Part shown: piece by piece, positions 52,683 through 64,000 of the stretch
Position numbering within the stretch: the first letter of the stretch is position 1
How the letters are laid out: every line of letters starts with the position of its first letter
NCBI RefSeq assembly: GCF_012726235.1
Contig: NZ_JAASAH010000006.1
Span: 248,001-312,000, forward strand
Length of the DNA: 64,000 nucleotides
DNA from: Streptomyces sp. HNM0574
GTDB taxonomy: Bacteria; Actinomycetota; Actinomycetes; Streptomycetales; Streptomycetaceae
Direction: 5' to 3'
The notes under the pieces: generated by a model
Told to the model about the DNA's origin: nothing
The model's database searches: none
Seen by the model: the letters and a program-made list of their open reading frames with translations, nothing else
Program-made: the position numbers and the translations under genes

Positions 52683-53597
52683 TCACACGTCGTGACCGCG
52701 CGCGGCGGACCGGACCGTGTGCCGGAGCAGCAGCGCCGTGGTGACCGGGCCCACCCCGCCGGGGACGGGCGTCAGTCCGCCGGCCCGGCCCTCGACCCCG
52801 GCCGCGTCCACGTCCCCGGCGAGCCCGCCGTCCACGGTGGGGTTGGTGCCGACGTCGACGACGACGGCGCCGGGCTTGACGTGGTCGGCGGTGATCAGCC
52901 CCATCCGGCCGGCCGCGACGACCAGGACGTCGGCGGGCCGGGTGAGTGCGGCGAGGTCCTTGGTGTGCCGGTGGCAGACCGTCACCGTCGCGTCCCGTTG
53001 CAGGAGCAGCTGGGCGACGGGCTTGCCGACGACGTTGGACCGTCCGACGACCACGGTGTCGTGCCCGGCGAGCGGCACGTCGTGGTGGTCGAGCAGGGCC
53101 AGCACGGCGGCCGCCGTGGCCGGTGCGAAGGCGGGCAGTCCGGCGGCGAGGCGGCCCAGCGAGAGCGGGTTGGCGCCGTCCACGTCCTTCTCCGGGGCGA
53201 TCGCGGAGGCCAGCTCCTCGAAGTGCACGCCCGGGGGCAGCGGCGTCTGGAGCATGATCCCGTGCACCGCCGGGTCGGCGCTCAGCGCCGCGAGGCGGGC
53301 CCTGATCTGCCACGGTCCGGCCTCCGCGCCCAGGTCGACGACCTCGCACTGGATGCCCGTCCTGGCCGCGGCCCGGGCGATCGAGCGCACGTACCAGGCG
53401 CTGGACTCGTCCTCGGTGGCGACCACGACGGCCAGCCGCGGCTGCGTGCCCTGGGCGGTCAGCGCGGCGGCCGCCCCGGTCACCCGGGTACGGAGGTGCC
53501 GGGCGAGTTCGGTGCCGCCGAACACGGTGGTGCCGACGGCCCGCTGCGGGGAAGTGAGCCGGGGGTCGGTGGTGGCGGAGGTCTGCTGAGGGGTCAT
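52683..53597 (-). CDS. folD: Methylenetetrahydrofolate dehydrogenase FolD, cyclohydrolase lysine replaced
   Basis: A 304-residue FolD homologue of the usual length. MLQTPLPPGV (Gln117) and KDVDGANPLSLG (Asp140) of the folate site, and VVVGRSNVVGKPVAQLL and GGVGPVTTALLL of the NADP site, are intact. In the YVxSK motif, where Lys is essential for the cyclohydrolase reaction (human Lys56, E. coli Lys54), this protein reads YVRSI, with Ile73; Tyr69 is kept. From knowledge of Lys mutants I expect it to be a methylene-THF dehydrogenase only. Its start overlaps the fchA stop by ATGA (53594), so both are made together and complete the route to 10-formyl-THF. Confidence 0.88.
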   Translation of the reverse strand: MTPQQTSATTDPRLTSPQRAVGTTVFGGTELARHLRTRVTGAAAALTAQGTQPRLAVVVATEDESSAWYVRSIARAAARTGIQCEVVDLGAEAGPWQIRARLAALSADPAVHGIMLQTPLPPGVHFEELASAIAPEKDVDGANPLSLGRLAAGLPAFAPATAAAVLALLDHHDVPLAGHDTVVVGRSNVVGKPVAQLLLQRDATVTVCHRHTKDLAALTRPADVLVVAAGRMGLITADHVKPGAVVVDVGTNPTVDGGLAGDVDAAGVEGRAGGLTPVPGGVGPVTTALLLRHTVRSAARGHDV

Positions 53598-54214
53598 CGG
53601 AGAATCAGCTCCCGGACGGCGGCGGTGACCTTTTCGGCGCGGGCGGTGAGGTCGTCGACGGTGGCGATGCCCTCGGTCAGTTCCGCGCGGGCGGCGGCAT
53701 CGGTGATGCCGCCGAGGTTGATCTCGACGTTGACGCGCGCGGAGGAGGCGGCCGCTCCGGCGGCGTCGGCCGCGGTGGCGATGTCGCTGACGACGTTGCG
53801 GTTCCCGACCGGCAGCAACTCCTCGGCCAGGCCGACGAGTTGCGCGCAGACCGCCACCAGGGCGGCCGGCACCCGGCCGGCGCCGACGAGCGCCGCACCG
53901 ATCGCGCGGGACCTGGCGGCCCTCTCCTCCCCGGTGGCACGCGGCAGCCCGTACGCGGCGCCGACCTCGGCGAACGCCGCGGCGTCCTCCTCGGCCAGCG
54001 ACAGGGCCAGCTCCCGGTGCCGCTCGGCGGCCTCGCGGACGGCGCCGACGGCGGCGGCGTGCTCCGCGTACCTCGGGCCGTCGCTGTACCGGGCGACCAT
54101 CTCGATCAGCGCGGCCGCCTGGGCCGCCTGGAGCGCGGCGCTGGCACCACCGCCCGGAGCGGGGGTGCGCGCGGCGAGGGTGTGCAGGAACGTGTCGACG
54201 GTGTCCGTGCGCAT
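53594..54214 (-). CDS. fchA: Methenyltetrahydrofolate cyclohydrolase FchA / formiminotransferase-cyclodeaminase family
   Basis: A 206-residue helical protein of the FTCD_C family with TPAPGGGASAALQAAQAAAL (the glycine-rich THF-binding motif) and GNRNVVSDIATAADAAGAAASSARVNVEIN. Small stand-alone members act as methenyl-THF cyclohydrolases (FchA) or formimino-THF cyclodeaminases. Coupling to a FolD with a missing cyclohydrolase lysine makes the cyclohydrolase role the more likely. It lies between folD and the dimethylglycine oxidase, in a gene block feeding on CH2-THF. Confidence 0.9.
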   Translation of the reverse strand: MRTDTVDTFLHTLAARTPAPGGGASAALQAAQAAALIEMVARYSDGPRYAEHAAAVGAVREAAERHRELALSLAEEDAAAFAEVGAAYGLPRATGEERAARSRAIGAALVGAGRVPAALVAVCAQLVGLAEELLPVGNRNVVSDIATAADAAGAAASSARVNVEINLGGITDAAARAELTEGIATVDDLTARAEKVTAAVRELILR

Positions 54215-54281
54215 GGGCGTGACCTTTCACGCTCGGGCCGGGGAGGAGCCCGACGGGCCCTCCCCGGGCGGTGGTTGGCGC

Positions 54282-57437
<3,156 letters not shown>

Positions 57438-57441
<4 letters not shown>

Positions 57442-58523
57442 AGCAGCACCACCGAGCGGAGCACGTCGCCGCGGTGCATCCGGCCGAACGCGGCCTCGAC
57501 GTCGTCGAGTCCGATCTTCTCGGTGACGAAGGCGTCGAGGTCGAGCCGGCCCTGCTGGTACAGCTCGATCAGCGTCGGGAAGTCCCGCGAGGGCAGGCAG
57601 TCCCCGTACCAGCTGGACTTGAGGGAGCCGCCCCGGCCGAAGAGGTCGATCAGCGGGATGTCGGGCAGCTTCATGTCCGGCGTGGGCACGCCGACGAGGA
57701 CCAGGGTGCCCGCCAAGTCCCTTGCGTAGAAGGCCTGTTCGTAGGTCTCGGGGCGGCCCACGGCGTCGATCACGACATCGGCGCCGTGCCCGCCGGTGAG
57801 TGCGCGGACGGCCTCGACCGGGTCCGTTTCCCCGCTGTTGACGGTGTCGGTGGCGCCCATCTCCCGCGCCCAGGTCAGCTTCCGGTCGTCGATGTCGACG
57901 GCGATGATCCGGGACGCGCCCGCGAGCCGGGAACCGGCGACCGCGGCGCTGCCGACCCCGCCGCAGCCGATCACGGCCACGCTCATGCCGCGCGAGACGC
58001 CGCCGGTGTTGAGCGCGGCACCGAGCCCGGCCATCATCCCGCACCCCAGCAGCCCGGCGGCGGTCGGCGAGGCGCTCGGGTCGACCTTGGTGCACTGCCC
58101 GGCGTGCACCAGCGTCTTCTCGGCGAAGGCGCCGATGCCCAGCGCGGGGGAGAGCTCGGTGCCGTCCCCGAGCGTCAGCCGCTGCGTCGCGTTGTGCGTG
58201 GCGAAGCAGTACCAGGGCTCACCGCGGGTACAGGCGCGGCACTGGCCGCACACGGCACGCCAGTTGAGGACGACGAAGTCCCCCGGGGCCACGGAATCCA
58301 CGCCCTCCCCGACGGACTCCACGATGCCGGCGGCCTCGTGGCCCAGCAGGAAGGGGAACTCGTCGTTGATGCCGCCCTGCCGGTAGTGCAGGTCGGTGTG
58401 GCAGACGCCGCAGGCCTGCACGGACACGACCGCCTCGCCGGGGCCGGGGTCGGGGACGCGGATGGTCTCCACGGTCACGGGGGCGTCTTTCGCCAGGGCG
58501 ACGACGGCGCGGACCTCTTGCAT
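57438..58523 (-). CDS. mscR: S-(hydroxymethyl)mycothiol dehydrogenase (MscR/AdhE2-type)
   Basis: A 361-residue zinc-dependent alcohol dehydrogenase. The catalytic site has GVCHTDLHY (Cys41) and GHEAAG (His62). The structural zinc site is [15 protein letters not shown], and the NAD motif [17 protein letters not shown]. It best fits the mycothiol-dependent formaldehyde dehydrogenase branch. In this place it would remove formaldehyde released by GbcA and by uncoupled dimethylglycine or sarcosine oxidation. It heads the leftward operon mscR-MBL-dimethylglycine oxidase-fchA-folD, with one 16-bp operator about 190 bp upstream of its start. Confidence 0.9.
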
Positions 58524-58713
58524 GGCTGAACTCCTGTGGTTCGTCGCGGGGCTGCGGGCGTACCTGCGTGCGGGACGGTGCCGGCGGCGGCCCGGCGATC
58601 CGGGGCCGGCCGGTGCGGAGTGGGGGTGGTGACGGTGCGCGAGAGGTGGATCGGGGGCCGAACGGCCGCCTGTGCGGGGCCTGTTGGACTGCGGGGAACA
58701 GCAGTGTTGCGCA

Positions 58714-58729
58714 ACTGATATATCAACCT
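58714..58729. promoter_or_regulatory. Operator with TGATATATCA core, left copy
   Basis: ACTGATATATCAACCT is the exact reverse complement of the 16 bases at 58951-58966. The core TGATATATCA is a 10-bp palindrome (58716-58725), of a type bound by GntR/FCD and related dimeric regulators. It lies about 190 bp upstream of mscR. Confidence 0.75.
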
Positions 58730-58950
58730 ACGAGGAAGGTATGGCCGCCGGTTCCGACGCGTCAAGGGCTTCACCCCATCGGGTGGCACGGCGCCGATCT
58801 CCCGCTCCCCGGCGGCCTGTTGGGCACCCGCCCCGACCTGCCCGGATGCCCGCTCGAAGCGCTTCGACGGCGCCAACTCGCGCCCACCGGGCGGCATCCC
58901 GCGCACCCGGACCCTTGACCTTGTCCGTCAACTGGCCCTACGTTGCCGCC

Positions 58951-58966
58951 AGGTTGATATATCAGT
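58951..58966. promoter_or_regulatory. Operator with TGATATATCA core, right copy
   Basis: AGGTTGATATATCAGT, core at 58955-58964, is 32 bp upstream of glyA. It is the inverted exact repeat of 58714-58729. The 221-bp distance lets both lie on neighbouring promoters or join through a loop. Confidence 0.75.
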
Positions 58967-58998
58967 GGTACGCCAAAGCCCCTGAGGTGATGACCGTC

Positions 58999-60348
58999 AT
59001 GGCAGAGAACCCTTCGCCGAGCCGGACCGGCTCCCCCGATTCCCCCTCGCTCCTCGACCGGAGCCTGGCCGAACTCGACCCGCAGGTGCACGAAGCCGTC
59101 CGCGAGGAACTCCGGCGGCAGCGGTCGACGCTGGAGATGATCGCCTCGGAGAACTTCGCCCCCGCCGCCGTCATGGAGGCACAGGGCTCGGTCCTCACCA
59201 ACAAGTACGCCGAGGGCTACCCGGGCCGCCGCTACTACGGCGGCTGCGCACACGTCGACGTCGTCGAACGGCTCGCCGTCGACCGCGTGAAGGCCCTGTT
59301 CGGAGCCGAGGCGGCGAACGTCCAGCCGCACTCCGGCGCCCAGGCCAACGCCGCCGCCATGGCCGCCCTGCTGGAGCCGGGCGACACCATCATGGGGCTC
59401 GACCTCGCGCACGGCGGCCACCTCACGCACGGCATGCGGCTCAACTTCTCCGGCAGGCTCTACGACGTCGTGCCGTACCACGTACGCGACTCCGACTTCC
59501 GGGTCGACATGGACGAGGTCGAGCAACTCGCCCTCGCACACCGGCCGAAGCTGATCGTCGCGGGCTGGTCGGCGTACCCGCAGCAGCTGGACTTCGCCGC
59601 CTTCCGGCGGATCGCGGACGAGGTCGGTGCGCTGCTCATGGTCGACATGGCGCACTTCGCCGGTCTCGTCGCCGCCGGCCTGCACCCCTCGCCGGTGCCG
59701 TACGCGGACGTCGTCACCACCACCACGCACAAGACCCTCGGCGGTCCGCGCGGCGGTGTGATCCTGTCCAGGAAGGAGTACGCGAAGAAGATCAACTCGG
59801 CGGTCTTCCCCGGCCAGCAGGGCGGCCCGCTGGAGCACGTCATCGCCGCCAAGGCCGTGGCCTTCAAGGTCGCCGCCTCCGAGGAGTTCCGCGAACGGCA
59901 GCGGCGCACCCTCGCCGGGGCACGGGCGCTCGCCGGCCGCCTGCTGGCCGACGACGTCGCCGAGTCCGGCGCCACGGTGCTCACCGGCGGCACGGACGTC
60001 CACCTCGTCCTCGTCGACCTGCGCAACAGCGAACTCGACGGCCGCCAGGCCGAGGACCGGCTCCACGAGATCGGCATCACCGTCAACCGCAACGCGGTGC
60101 CGAACGACCCGCGCCCGCCGATGGTCTCCTCGGGACTGCGGATCGGCACCCCGGCCTTGGCCGCGCGGGGGTTCGGCACCCAGGAGTTCCGCGAGGTCGC
60201 CGACATCGTCGCGGCCGTCCTCAAGGCGGAACACCTCACGGAGGAACAGGCCGCGCTGCTGCGCGGACGCGTCACCGCGCTGGCCGAGAAGTTCCCGCTG
60301 TACGCCGACCAGGGCGACGGCACCGCCCCGAACGGAGCGACCGGATGA
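58999..60348 (+). CDS. glyA: Serine hydroxymethyltransferase
   Basis: A 449-residue PLP enzyme. MIASENFAP, the PLP-lysine Lys245 in [14 protein letters not shown] and [13 protein letters not shown] are diagnostic. It interconverts glycine plus methylene-THF with serine plus THF. Placed before soxBDA, it uses the glycine and methylene-THF from sarcosine oxidation to make serine for SdaA. ATG 58999 is chosen with GAGG at 58984-58987; ATG 58990 lies too near to it. It is translationally coupled to soxB (ATGA). Confidence 0.95.
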   Translation: MAENPSPSRTGSPDSPSLLDRSLAELDPQVHEAVREELRRQRSTLEMIASENFAPAAVMEAQGSVLTNKYAEGYPGRRYYGGCAHVDVVERLAVDRVKALFGAEAANVQPHSGAQANAAAMAALLEPGDTIMGLDLAHGGHLTHGMRLNFSGRLYDVVPYHVRDSDFRVDMDEVEQLALAHRPKLIVAGWSAYPQQLDFAAFRRIADEVGALLMVDMAHFAGLVAAGLHPSPVPYADVVTTTTHKTLGGPRGGVILSRKEYAKKINSAVFPGQQGGPLEHVIAAKAVAFKVAASEEFRERQRRTLAGARALAGRLLADDVAESGATVLTGGTDVHLVLVDLRNSELDGRQAEDRLHEIGITVNRNAVPNDPRPPMVSSGLRIGTPALAARGFGTQEFREVADIVAAVLKAEHLTEEQAALLRGRVTALAEKFPLYADQGDGTAPNGATG

Positions 60349-61565
60349 CCACCGAACCCCTGCCGGAGCACCCGGACTTCCTGTGGCGCAGCCCGGACCC
60401 GAAGCCCTCCTACGACGTGGTGATCATCGGGGCCGGCGGCCACGGCCTGACCACCGCCTACTACCTCGCCAAGGAACACGGCATCACCAACGTCGCCGTG
60501 CTGGAGAAGGGCTGGCTCGCGGGCGGCAACATGGCCCGCAACACCACCATCATCCGCTCCAACTACCTGTGGGACGAGAGCGCCGCCCTGTACGAGAAGG
60601 CGCTGAAGCTGTGGGAGACCTGGCCCGAGGAGCTGGAGTACGACTTCCTCTTCAGCCAGCGCGGTGTGCTCAACCTGGCGCACACCCTCCAGGACGTCCG
60701 CGAGGGCGTCCGCCGGGCAGGCGCCAACCGGCTCAACGGCGTCGACTCCGAATGGCTGGAGCCCGACGAGGTCGCCAAGGTCTGCCCGATCCTCAACGTC
60801 TCCCAGGACACCCGCTATCCCGTGCTGGGCGGCACCTTCCAGCCGCGGGCCGGCATCGCCAAGCACGACCACGTCGCCTGGGCACTGGCCCGCAAGGCCG
60901 ACGAGATGGGCGTCGACCTCATCCAGAACTGCGAGGTCACCGGCTTCGTCAAGGACGGCGACCGGGTCGTCGGCGTCGAGACCAGCCGCGGACGCATCGC
61001 CGCAGGACGGGTCGGCATGGCCGCGGCGGGACACAGCAGCGTCCTGGCCGAGCTGGCCGGCTTCCGGCTGCCCATCCAGTCCCACCCCCTCCAGGCCCTG
61101 GTCTCCGAACTGCACGAACCGGTCCACCCGACGGTCGTGATGTCCAACCATGTGCACGTCTACGTCTCCCAGGCGCACAAGGGCGAGCTGGTGATGGGCG
61201 CGGGCGTGGACCAGTACACCGGGTACGGGCAGCGCGGCGCCTTCCACGTCATCGAGCAGCAGATGGCCGCCGCCGTCGAACTGTTCCCCGTCTTCGCCCG
61301 CGCGCACGTGCTGCGCACCTGGGGCGGCATCGTGGACGTCACGCCGGACGCCTCCCCGGTGATCGGCCCGACGCCGCTGGAGAACCTCTTCGTCACCTGC
61401 GGCTGGGGCACCGGCGGCTTCAAGGCCACCCCGGCCGCCGGATTCACCTTCGCGCACACCATCGCCACCGGCACCCCGCACCCGCTCAACGCCCCCTACG
61501 GGCTGGAGCGGTTCGCCACCGGCGCGCTGATCGACGAGCACGGTGCCGCAGCCGTCGCCCACTGA
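60345..61565 (+). CDS. soxB: Sarcosine oxidase beta subunit
   Basis: A 406-residue flavoprotein. GAGGHG (30-35) binds FAD. His174 in [11 protein letters not shown] lies at the position that holds covalent FMN in the heterotetrameric enzyme. The usual end [13 protein letters not shown] [15 protein letters not shown] is present. SoxB oxidises sarcosine to glycine with SoxA, SoxD and SoxG; methylene goes to THF. It overlaps glyA (60345-60348). Confidence 0.95.
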   Translation: MTTEPLPEHPDFLWRSPDPKPSYDVVIIGAGGHGLTTAYYLAKEHGITNVAVLEKGWLAGGNMARNTTIIRSNYLWDESAALYEKALKLWETWPEELEYDFLFSQRGVLNLAHTLQDVREGVRRAGANRLNGVDSEWLEPDEVAKVCPILNVSQDTRYPVLGGTFQPRAGIAKHDHVAWALARKADEMGVDLIQNCEVTGFVKDGDRVVGVETSRGRIAAGRVGMAAAGHSSVLAELAGFRLPIQSHPLQALVSELHEPVHPTVVMSNHVHVYVSQAHKGELVMGAGVDQYTGYGQRGAFHVIEQQMAAAVELFPVFARAHVLRTWGGIVDVTPDASPVIGPTPLENLFVTCGWGTGGFKATPAAGFTFAHTIATGTPHPLNAPYGLERFATGALIDEHGAAAVAH

Positions 61566-61584
61566 GACCGGAAGGAGGCACACC

Positions 61585-61893
61585 GTGCTGCAGATCCCCT
61601 GCCCGTGGTGCGGGCCGCGCGACGAGACCGAGTACCACTACGGCGGCCAGGCCCACGTCCCCTACCCGGAGGACCCCGGCGAGCTGAACGACCAGGAGTG
61701 GGCCGAGTACCTCTTCTTCCGCGACAACCCCAAGGGCCCCCGCGCCGAGCGCTGGATGCACGGCGCAGGATGCCGCCGCTGGTTCAACGCCCTCCGCGAC
61801 ACGGCCACTTACGAGGTGCTGGCCGTCTACCGGCCCGACGCGCCCCGCCCCGCCGTCCACCCGTCCCGCGAGCACGCCGGAGCGAGCCGATGA
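61585..61893 (+). CDS. soxD: Sarcosine oxidase delta subunit
   Basis: A 102-residue zinc-binding subunit. The zinc ligands include Cys6 and Cys9 (CPWCG) near the N-terminus and a later Cys in [16 protein letters not shown] 61585 has GAAGGAGG about 8 nt upstream. It overlaps soxA by ATGA. Normal size for SoxD. Confidence 0.93.
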   Translation: MLQIPCPWCGPRDETEYHYGGQAHVPYPEDPGELNDQEWAEYLFFRDNPKGPRAERWMHGAGCRRWFNALRDTATYEVLAVYRPDAPRPAVHPSREHAGASR

Positions 61894-64000
61894 CCGACCG
61901 GAGAGACCCCACCGAACAGCCGGGCCGGCTTCCCCGCGGTGGCCGCCTGAACCGCGACCGCCTCCTCCGCTTCACCCTCGACGGCCGCGAGCTGACGGGC
62001 CACCCCGGCGACACCCTCGCCTCCGCCATGCTGGCAGGCGGTCTGCTGGAGACGGCCCCTTCGCTCTACCGCGGCCGCCCCCGGGGCCTCGTCTCCGCCG
62101 GGGTCGAGGAGCCGAACGCGCTGGTCCGGGTCACCCTCGCGGGCTGCGCCGAGTCGATGCTGCCCGCCACCGCCGTCGAGCTGTTCGACGGACTGACCGC
62201 GCAGACCCTCTCCGGCATGGGCCGCCTCGACCCCACCCCGGACCCGGCCGTCTACGACAAGAAGTACGTCCACACCGACGTCCTCGTCGTCGGCGCCGGA
62301 CCTGCCGGGCTGGCCGCCGCCGACAGCGCGGCCCGCGGCGGCGCCCGCGTCATGCTCCTCGACGACCAGCCCGAGCCCGGCGGCTCCCTGCTCTCCGCAC
62401 CCGGCGAGACCGTCGACGGCCTCCCCGCTGCGGACTGGACGGCGCAGGTCACGGCCCGCCTGAAGGCCGCCCCCGAGGTGACGGTGCTGCCCCGCACCAC
62501 CGCCTTCGGCGCGTACGACGACAACTACGTGCTGGCCGTGGAGAAGCGCACCGACCACCTCGGCGAGGCCGCGCCCGAGGGCGTCTCGCGGCAGCGCGTG
62601 TGGCACGTCCGGGCCCGCCGGGTCGTCCTCGCCACCGGCGCGCACGAACGCCCCCTGGTGTTCGCGGACAACGACCGGCCCGGCGTCATGCTCGCCTCGG
62701 CCGTGCGCACCTACGTCAACCGGTACGCGGTGGCACCCGGCTCCCGCGTCGTCGTGGCCACGACCGGTGACAGCGCCTACGACACCGTCGCCGACCTGCA
62801 CGCGCACGGCATCGAGGTGCGCGCCGTCGTCGACTCCCGGCCCGAACTCAGCGACCGCGCCGGGGAGATCGCCGAGACGACGGGCCTGCGCGTGATCACC
62901 GGCAGCGCCGTCGTACGGGCCAAGGGCGAGGGCCGCGTCACCGGCGCCGCCGTCGTCGCGCTCGACACCGACGGGCTGCCCACCGGCGCCGAGGAGTGCC
63001 TCGGCTGCGACCTGCTGGCCGTCTCGGGCGGCTGGAGCCCGGTCGTCCACCTGCACAGCCAGCGCCAGGGCCGGCTGCGCTGGGACGAGCCGACGGCGGC
63101 CTTCGTGCCCGACGGCGCGGTGCGCGACCAGCACGTCGCCGGCGCGGCACGCGGCACCTTCGGCCTCGGCGGCTGCCTCGCCGAGGGCGCCGCCGCCGGA
63201 GCCGAGGCGGCGGCAGCGGCCGGCTTCCCCACCGCGGGGACCTCGGCCGAGGGCGCCGTCCCCCGCGCGGGCACGGACCGCGGCCCCGGCCCCGTCCGGC
63301 CCCTGTGGCTGGTCCCCGGCGGCGGGGACACGAAGGGCGACCGGCCCGGCGGCTGGGACACGCACTTCGTCGACCTCCAGCGGGACTCCACCGTCGCCGA
63401 CATCCACCGCGCGACCGGCGCCGGGATGCGCGGCGTCGAGCACGTCAAGCGCTACACCTCCATCGGCACCGCCAACGACCAGGGCAAGACCTCGGGCGTC
63501 AACGCGATCGGCGTCATCGCCGCGGCCCTCGCCGGCGCCGAAGGGCCCGTCCAGCCGGGCGAGTTGGGCACCACCTCCTACCGCGCCCCCTACACCCCCG
63601 TGAGCTTCGCCGCCCTCGCCGGACGGGAGCGGGGCGAGCTGTTCGACCCGGAGCGCACCACCTCCATCCACCCCTGGCACGTCGCGCACGGCGCCCTGTT
63701 CGAGGACGTCGGGCAGTGGAAGCGGCCCTGGTACTACCCCGTCGGCGACGAGACGATGGACGAGGCCGTGGCTCGCGAGTGCCGCGCGGCCAGGGAGGGC
63801 GTCGCGTTCATGGACGCCTCCACCCTCGGCAAGATCGAGATCTGGGGCGCGGACGCGGGCGAGTTCCTCAACCGCCTCTACACCAACGGCTTCAAGAAGC
63901 TGAAGCCCGGCATGGCCCGGTACGGCGTCATGTGCAAGCCCGACGGCATGATCTTCGACGACGGGGTCACCCTCCGCCTCGAGGAGGGCCGGTACTTCAT
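61890..64000 (+). CDS. soxA: Sarcosine oxidase alpha subunit, N-terminal 703 residues (runs off the window)
   Basis: ATG 61890 overlaps the soxD stop. The frame stays open to position 64000, about 703 of an expected 960-1000 residues. Residues about 20-75 form a ferredoxin-like module; residues 92-430 hold the NAD-type Rossmann motif [27 protein letters not shown] and a later [11 protein letters not shown]. The GcvT-like folate domain follows, seen at [15 protein letters not shown], and it is cut off. soxG, expected next, is outside the window. Confidence 0.93.
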   Translation, partial: MTDRRDPTEQPGRLPRGGRLNRDRLLRFTLDGRELTGHPGDTLASAMLAGGLLETAPSLYRGRPRGLVSAGVEEPNALVRVTLAGCAESMLPATAVELFDGLTAQTLSGMGRLDPTPDPAVYDKKYVHTDVLVVGAGPAGLAAADSAARGGARVMLLDDQPEPGGSLLSAPGETVDGLPAADWTAQVTARLKAAPEVTVLPRTTAFGAYDDNYVLAVEKRTDHLGEAAPEGVSRQRVWHVRARRVVLATGAHERPLVFADNDRPGVMLASAVRTYVNRYAVAPGSRVVVATTGDSAYDTVADLHAHGIEVRAVVDSRPELSDRAGEIAETTGLRVITGSAVVRAKGEGRVTGAAVVALDTDGLPTGAEECLGCDLLAVSGGWSPVVHLHSQRQGRLRWDEPTAAFVPDGAVRDQHVAGAARGTFGLGGCLAEGAAAGAEAAAAAGFPTAGTSAEGAVPRAGTDRGPGPVRPLWLVPGGGDTKGDRPGGWDTHFVDLQRDSTVADIHRATGAGMRGVEHVKRYTSIGTANDQGKTSGVNAIGVIAAALAGAEGPVQPGELGTTSYRAPYTPVSFAALAGRERGELFDPERTTSIHPWHVAHGALFEDVGQWKRPWYYPVGDETMDEAVARECRAAREGVAFMDASTLGKIEIWGADAGEFLNRLYTNGFKKLKPGMARYGVMCKPDGMIFDDGVTLRLEEGRYF

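Larger units (their letters stand above)
58524..58998. other. 475-bp divergent promoter of mscR and glyA
   Basis: No gene is supported here. It contains the two inverted identical operators at 58714 and 58951. Confidence 0.5.

Noticed and set aside
58672..58998. N-terminal extension of glyA
   Set aside because: The extension includes both operators and has no homology to the SHMT fold; ATG 58999 with GAGG is better.
58524..58998. Glycine or other riboswitch upstream of glyA
   Set aside because: I looked for paired glycine aptamer stems and found none; only the TGATATATCA operators stand out.

Overview
The window is high-GC actinobacterial DNA, almost certainly from a Streptomyces-type organism. 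Indications are strong third-position GC, GTG/TTG starts, ATGA-coupled operons, a mycothiol-type formaldehyde dehydrogenase, a trypco2/trypsin/STAND locus and a PTS-type dihydroxyacetone kinase. No tRNA, rRNA, CRISPR array or insertion sequence was seen.

Positions 1-10.6 kb are loosely packed. They hold the 3' part of an L-2-hydroxyglutarate oxidase gene, an MHS-family transporter, a small exported protein, an MBL-fold hydrolase, an AtzG-like/amidase pair followed by a TetR regulator with three related candidate operators, a DUF4232 lipoprotein and a GNAT acetyltransferase. Several gaps of 0.4-1 kb contain only repeats or gene remnants. Positions 11.4-17.8 kb hold a cytochrome P450 and then a three-gene candidate conflict (immunity-like) locus: a trypco2 protein, a 1406-residue trypsin-STAND NTPase-helical repeat protein, and a 148-residue protein with a hydrophobic N-terminus and a C-terminal amyloid-signalling-like motif.

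Positions 17.9-33.1 kb hold a Tat-exported amidohydrolase divergent from a frameshifted acyl-CoA synthetase, dhaKLM, a membrane acyltransferase, a NmrA-like/WYL regulator pair around a perfect inverted repeat, a Clp_N-only protein with a two-component system, and a methyltransferase. Decayed genes lie at 31.4-32.2 and 33.1-34.1 kb.

Positions 34.1-43.1 kb are a steroid C/D-ring (HIP-CoA) degradation set: two acyl-CoA dehydrogenases, thiolase, IpdC, IpdB, IpdA, EchA20 and an SDR. Both divergent promoters carry the same KstR2-like palindrome. A lipoprotein tyrosine phosphatase gene interrupts the set.

Positions 43.1-64.0 kb form a glycine betaine to pyruvate module. A GbcA-like Rieske oxygenase and a Rieske ferredoxin (whose reductase gene is broken) would make dimethylglycine. 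Dimethylglycine oxidase makes sarcosine, and SoxBDA (cut by the window end) makes glycine. GlyA and SdaA carry glycine to serine and pyruvate. One-carbon units go through FolD plus a separate FchA-type cyclohydrolase to PurU and formate, or from free formaldehyde through an MscR-type dehydrogenase and an MBL hydrolase. A YdeP/FdhF-type molybdoenzyme could oxidise formate. A GntR regulator sits in the middle, and two identical, oppositely oriented 16-bp operators lie in the mscR/glyA divergent promoter. FolD has lost the lysine needed for cyclohydrolase activity, which would explain the neighbouring fchA.
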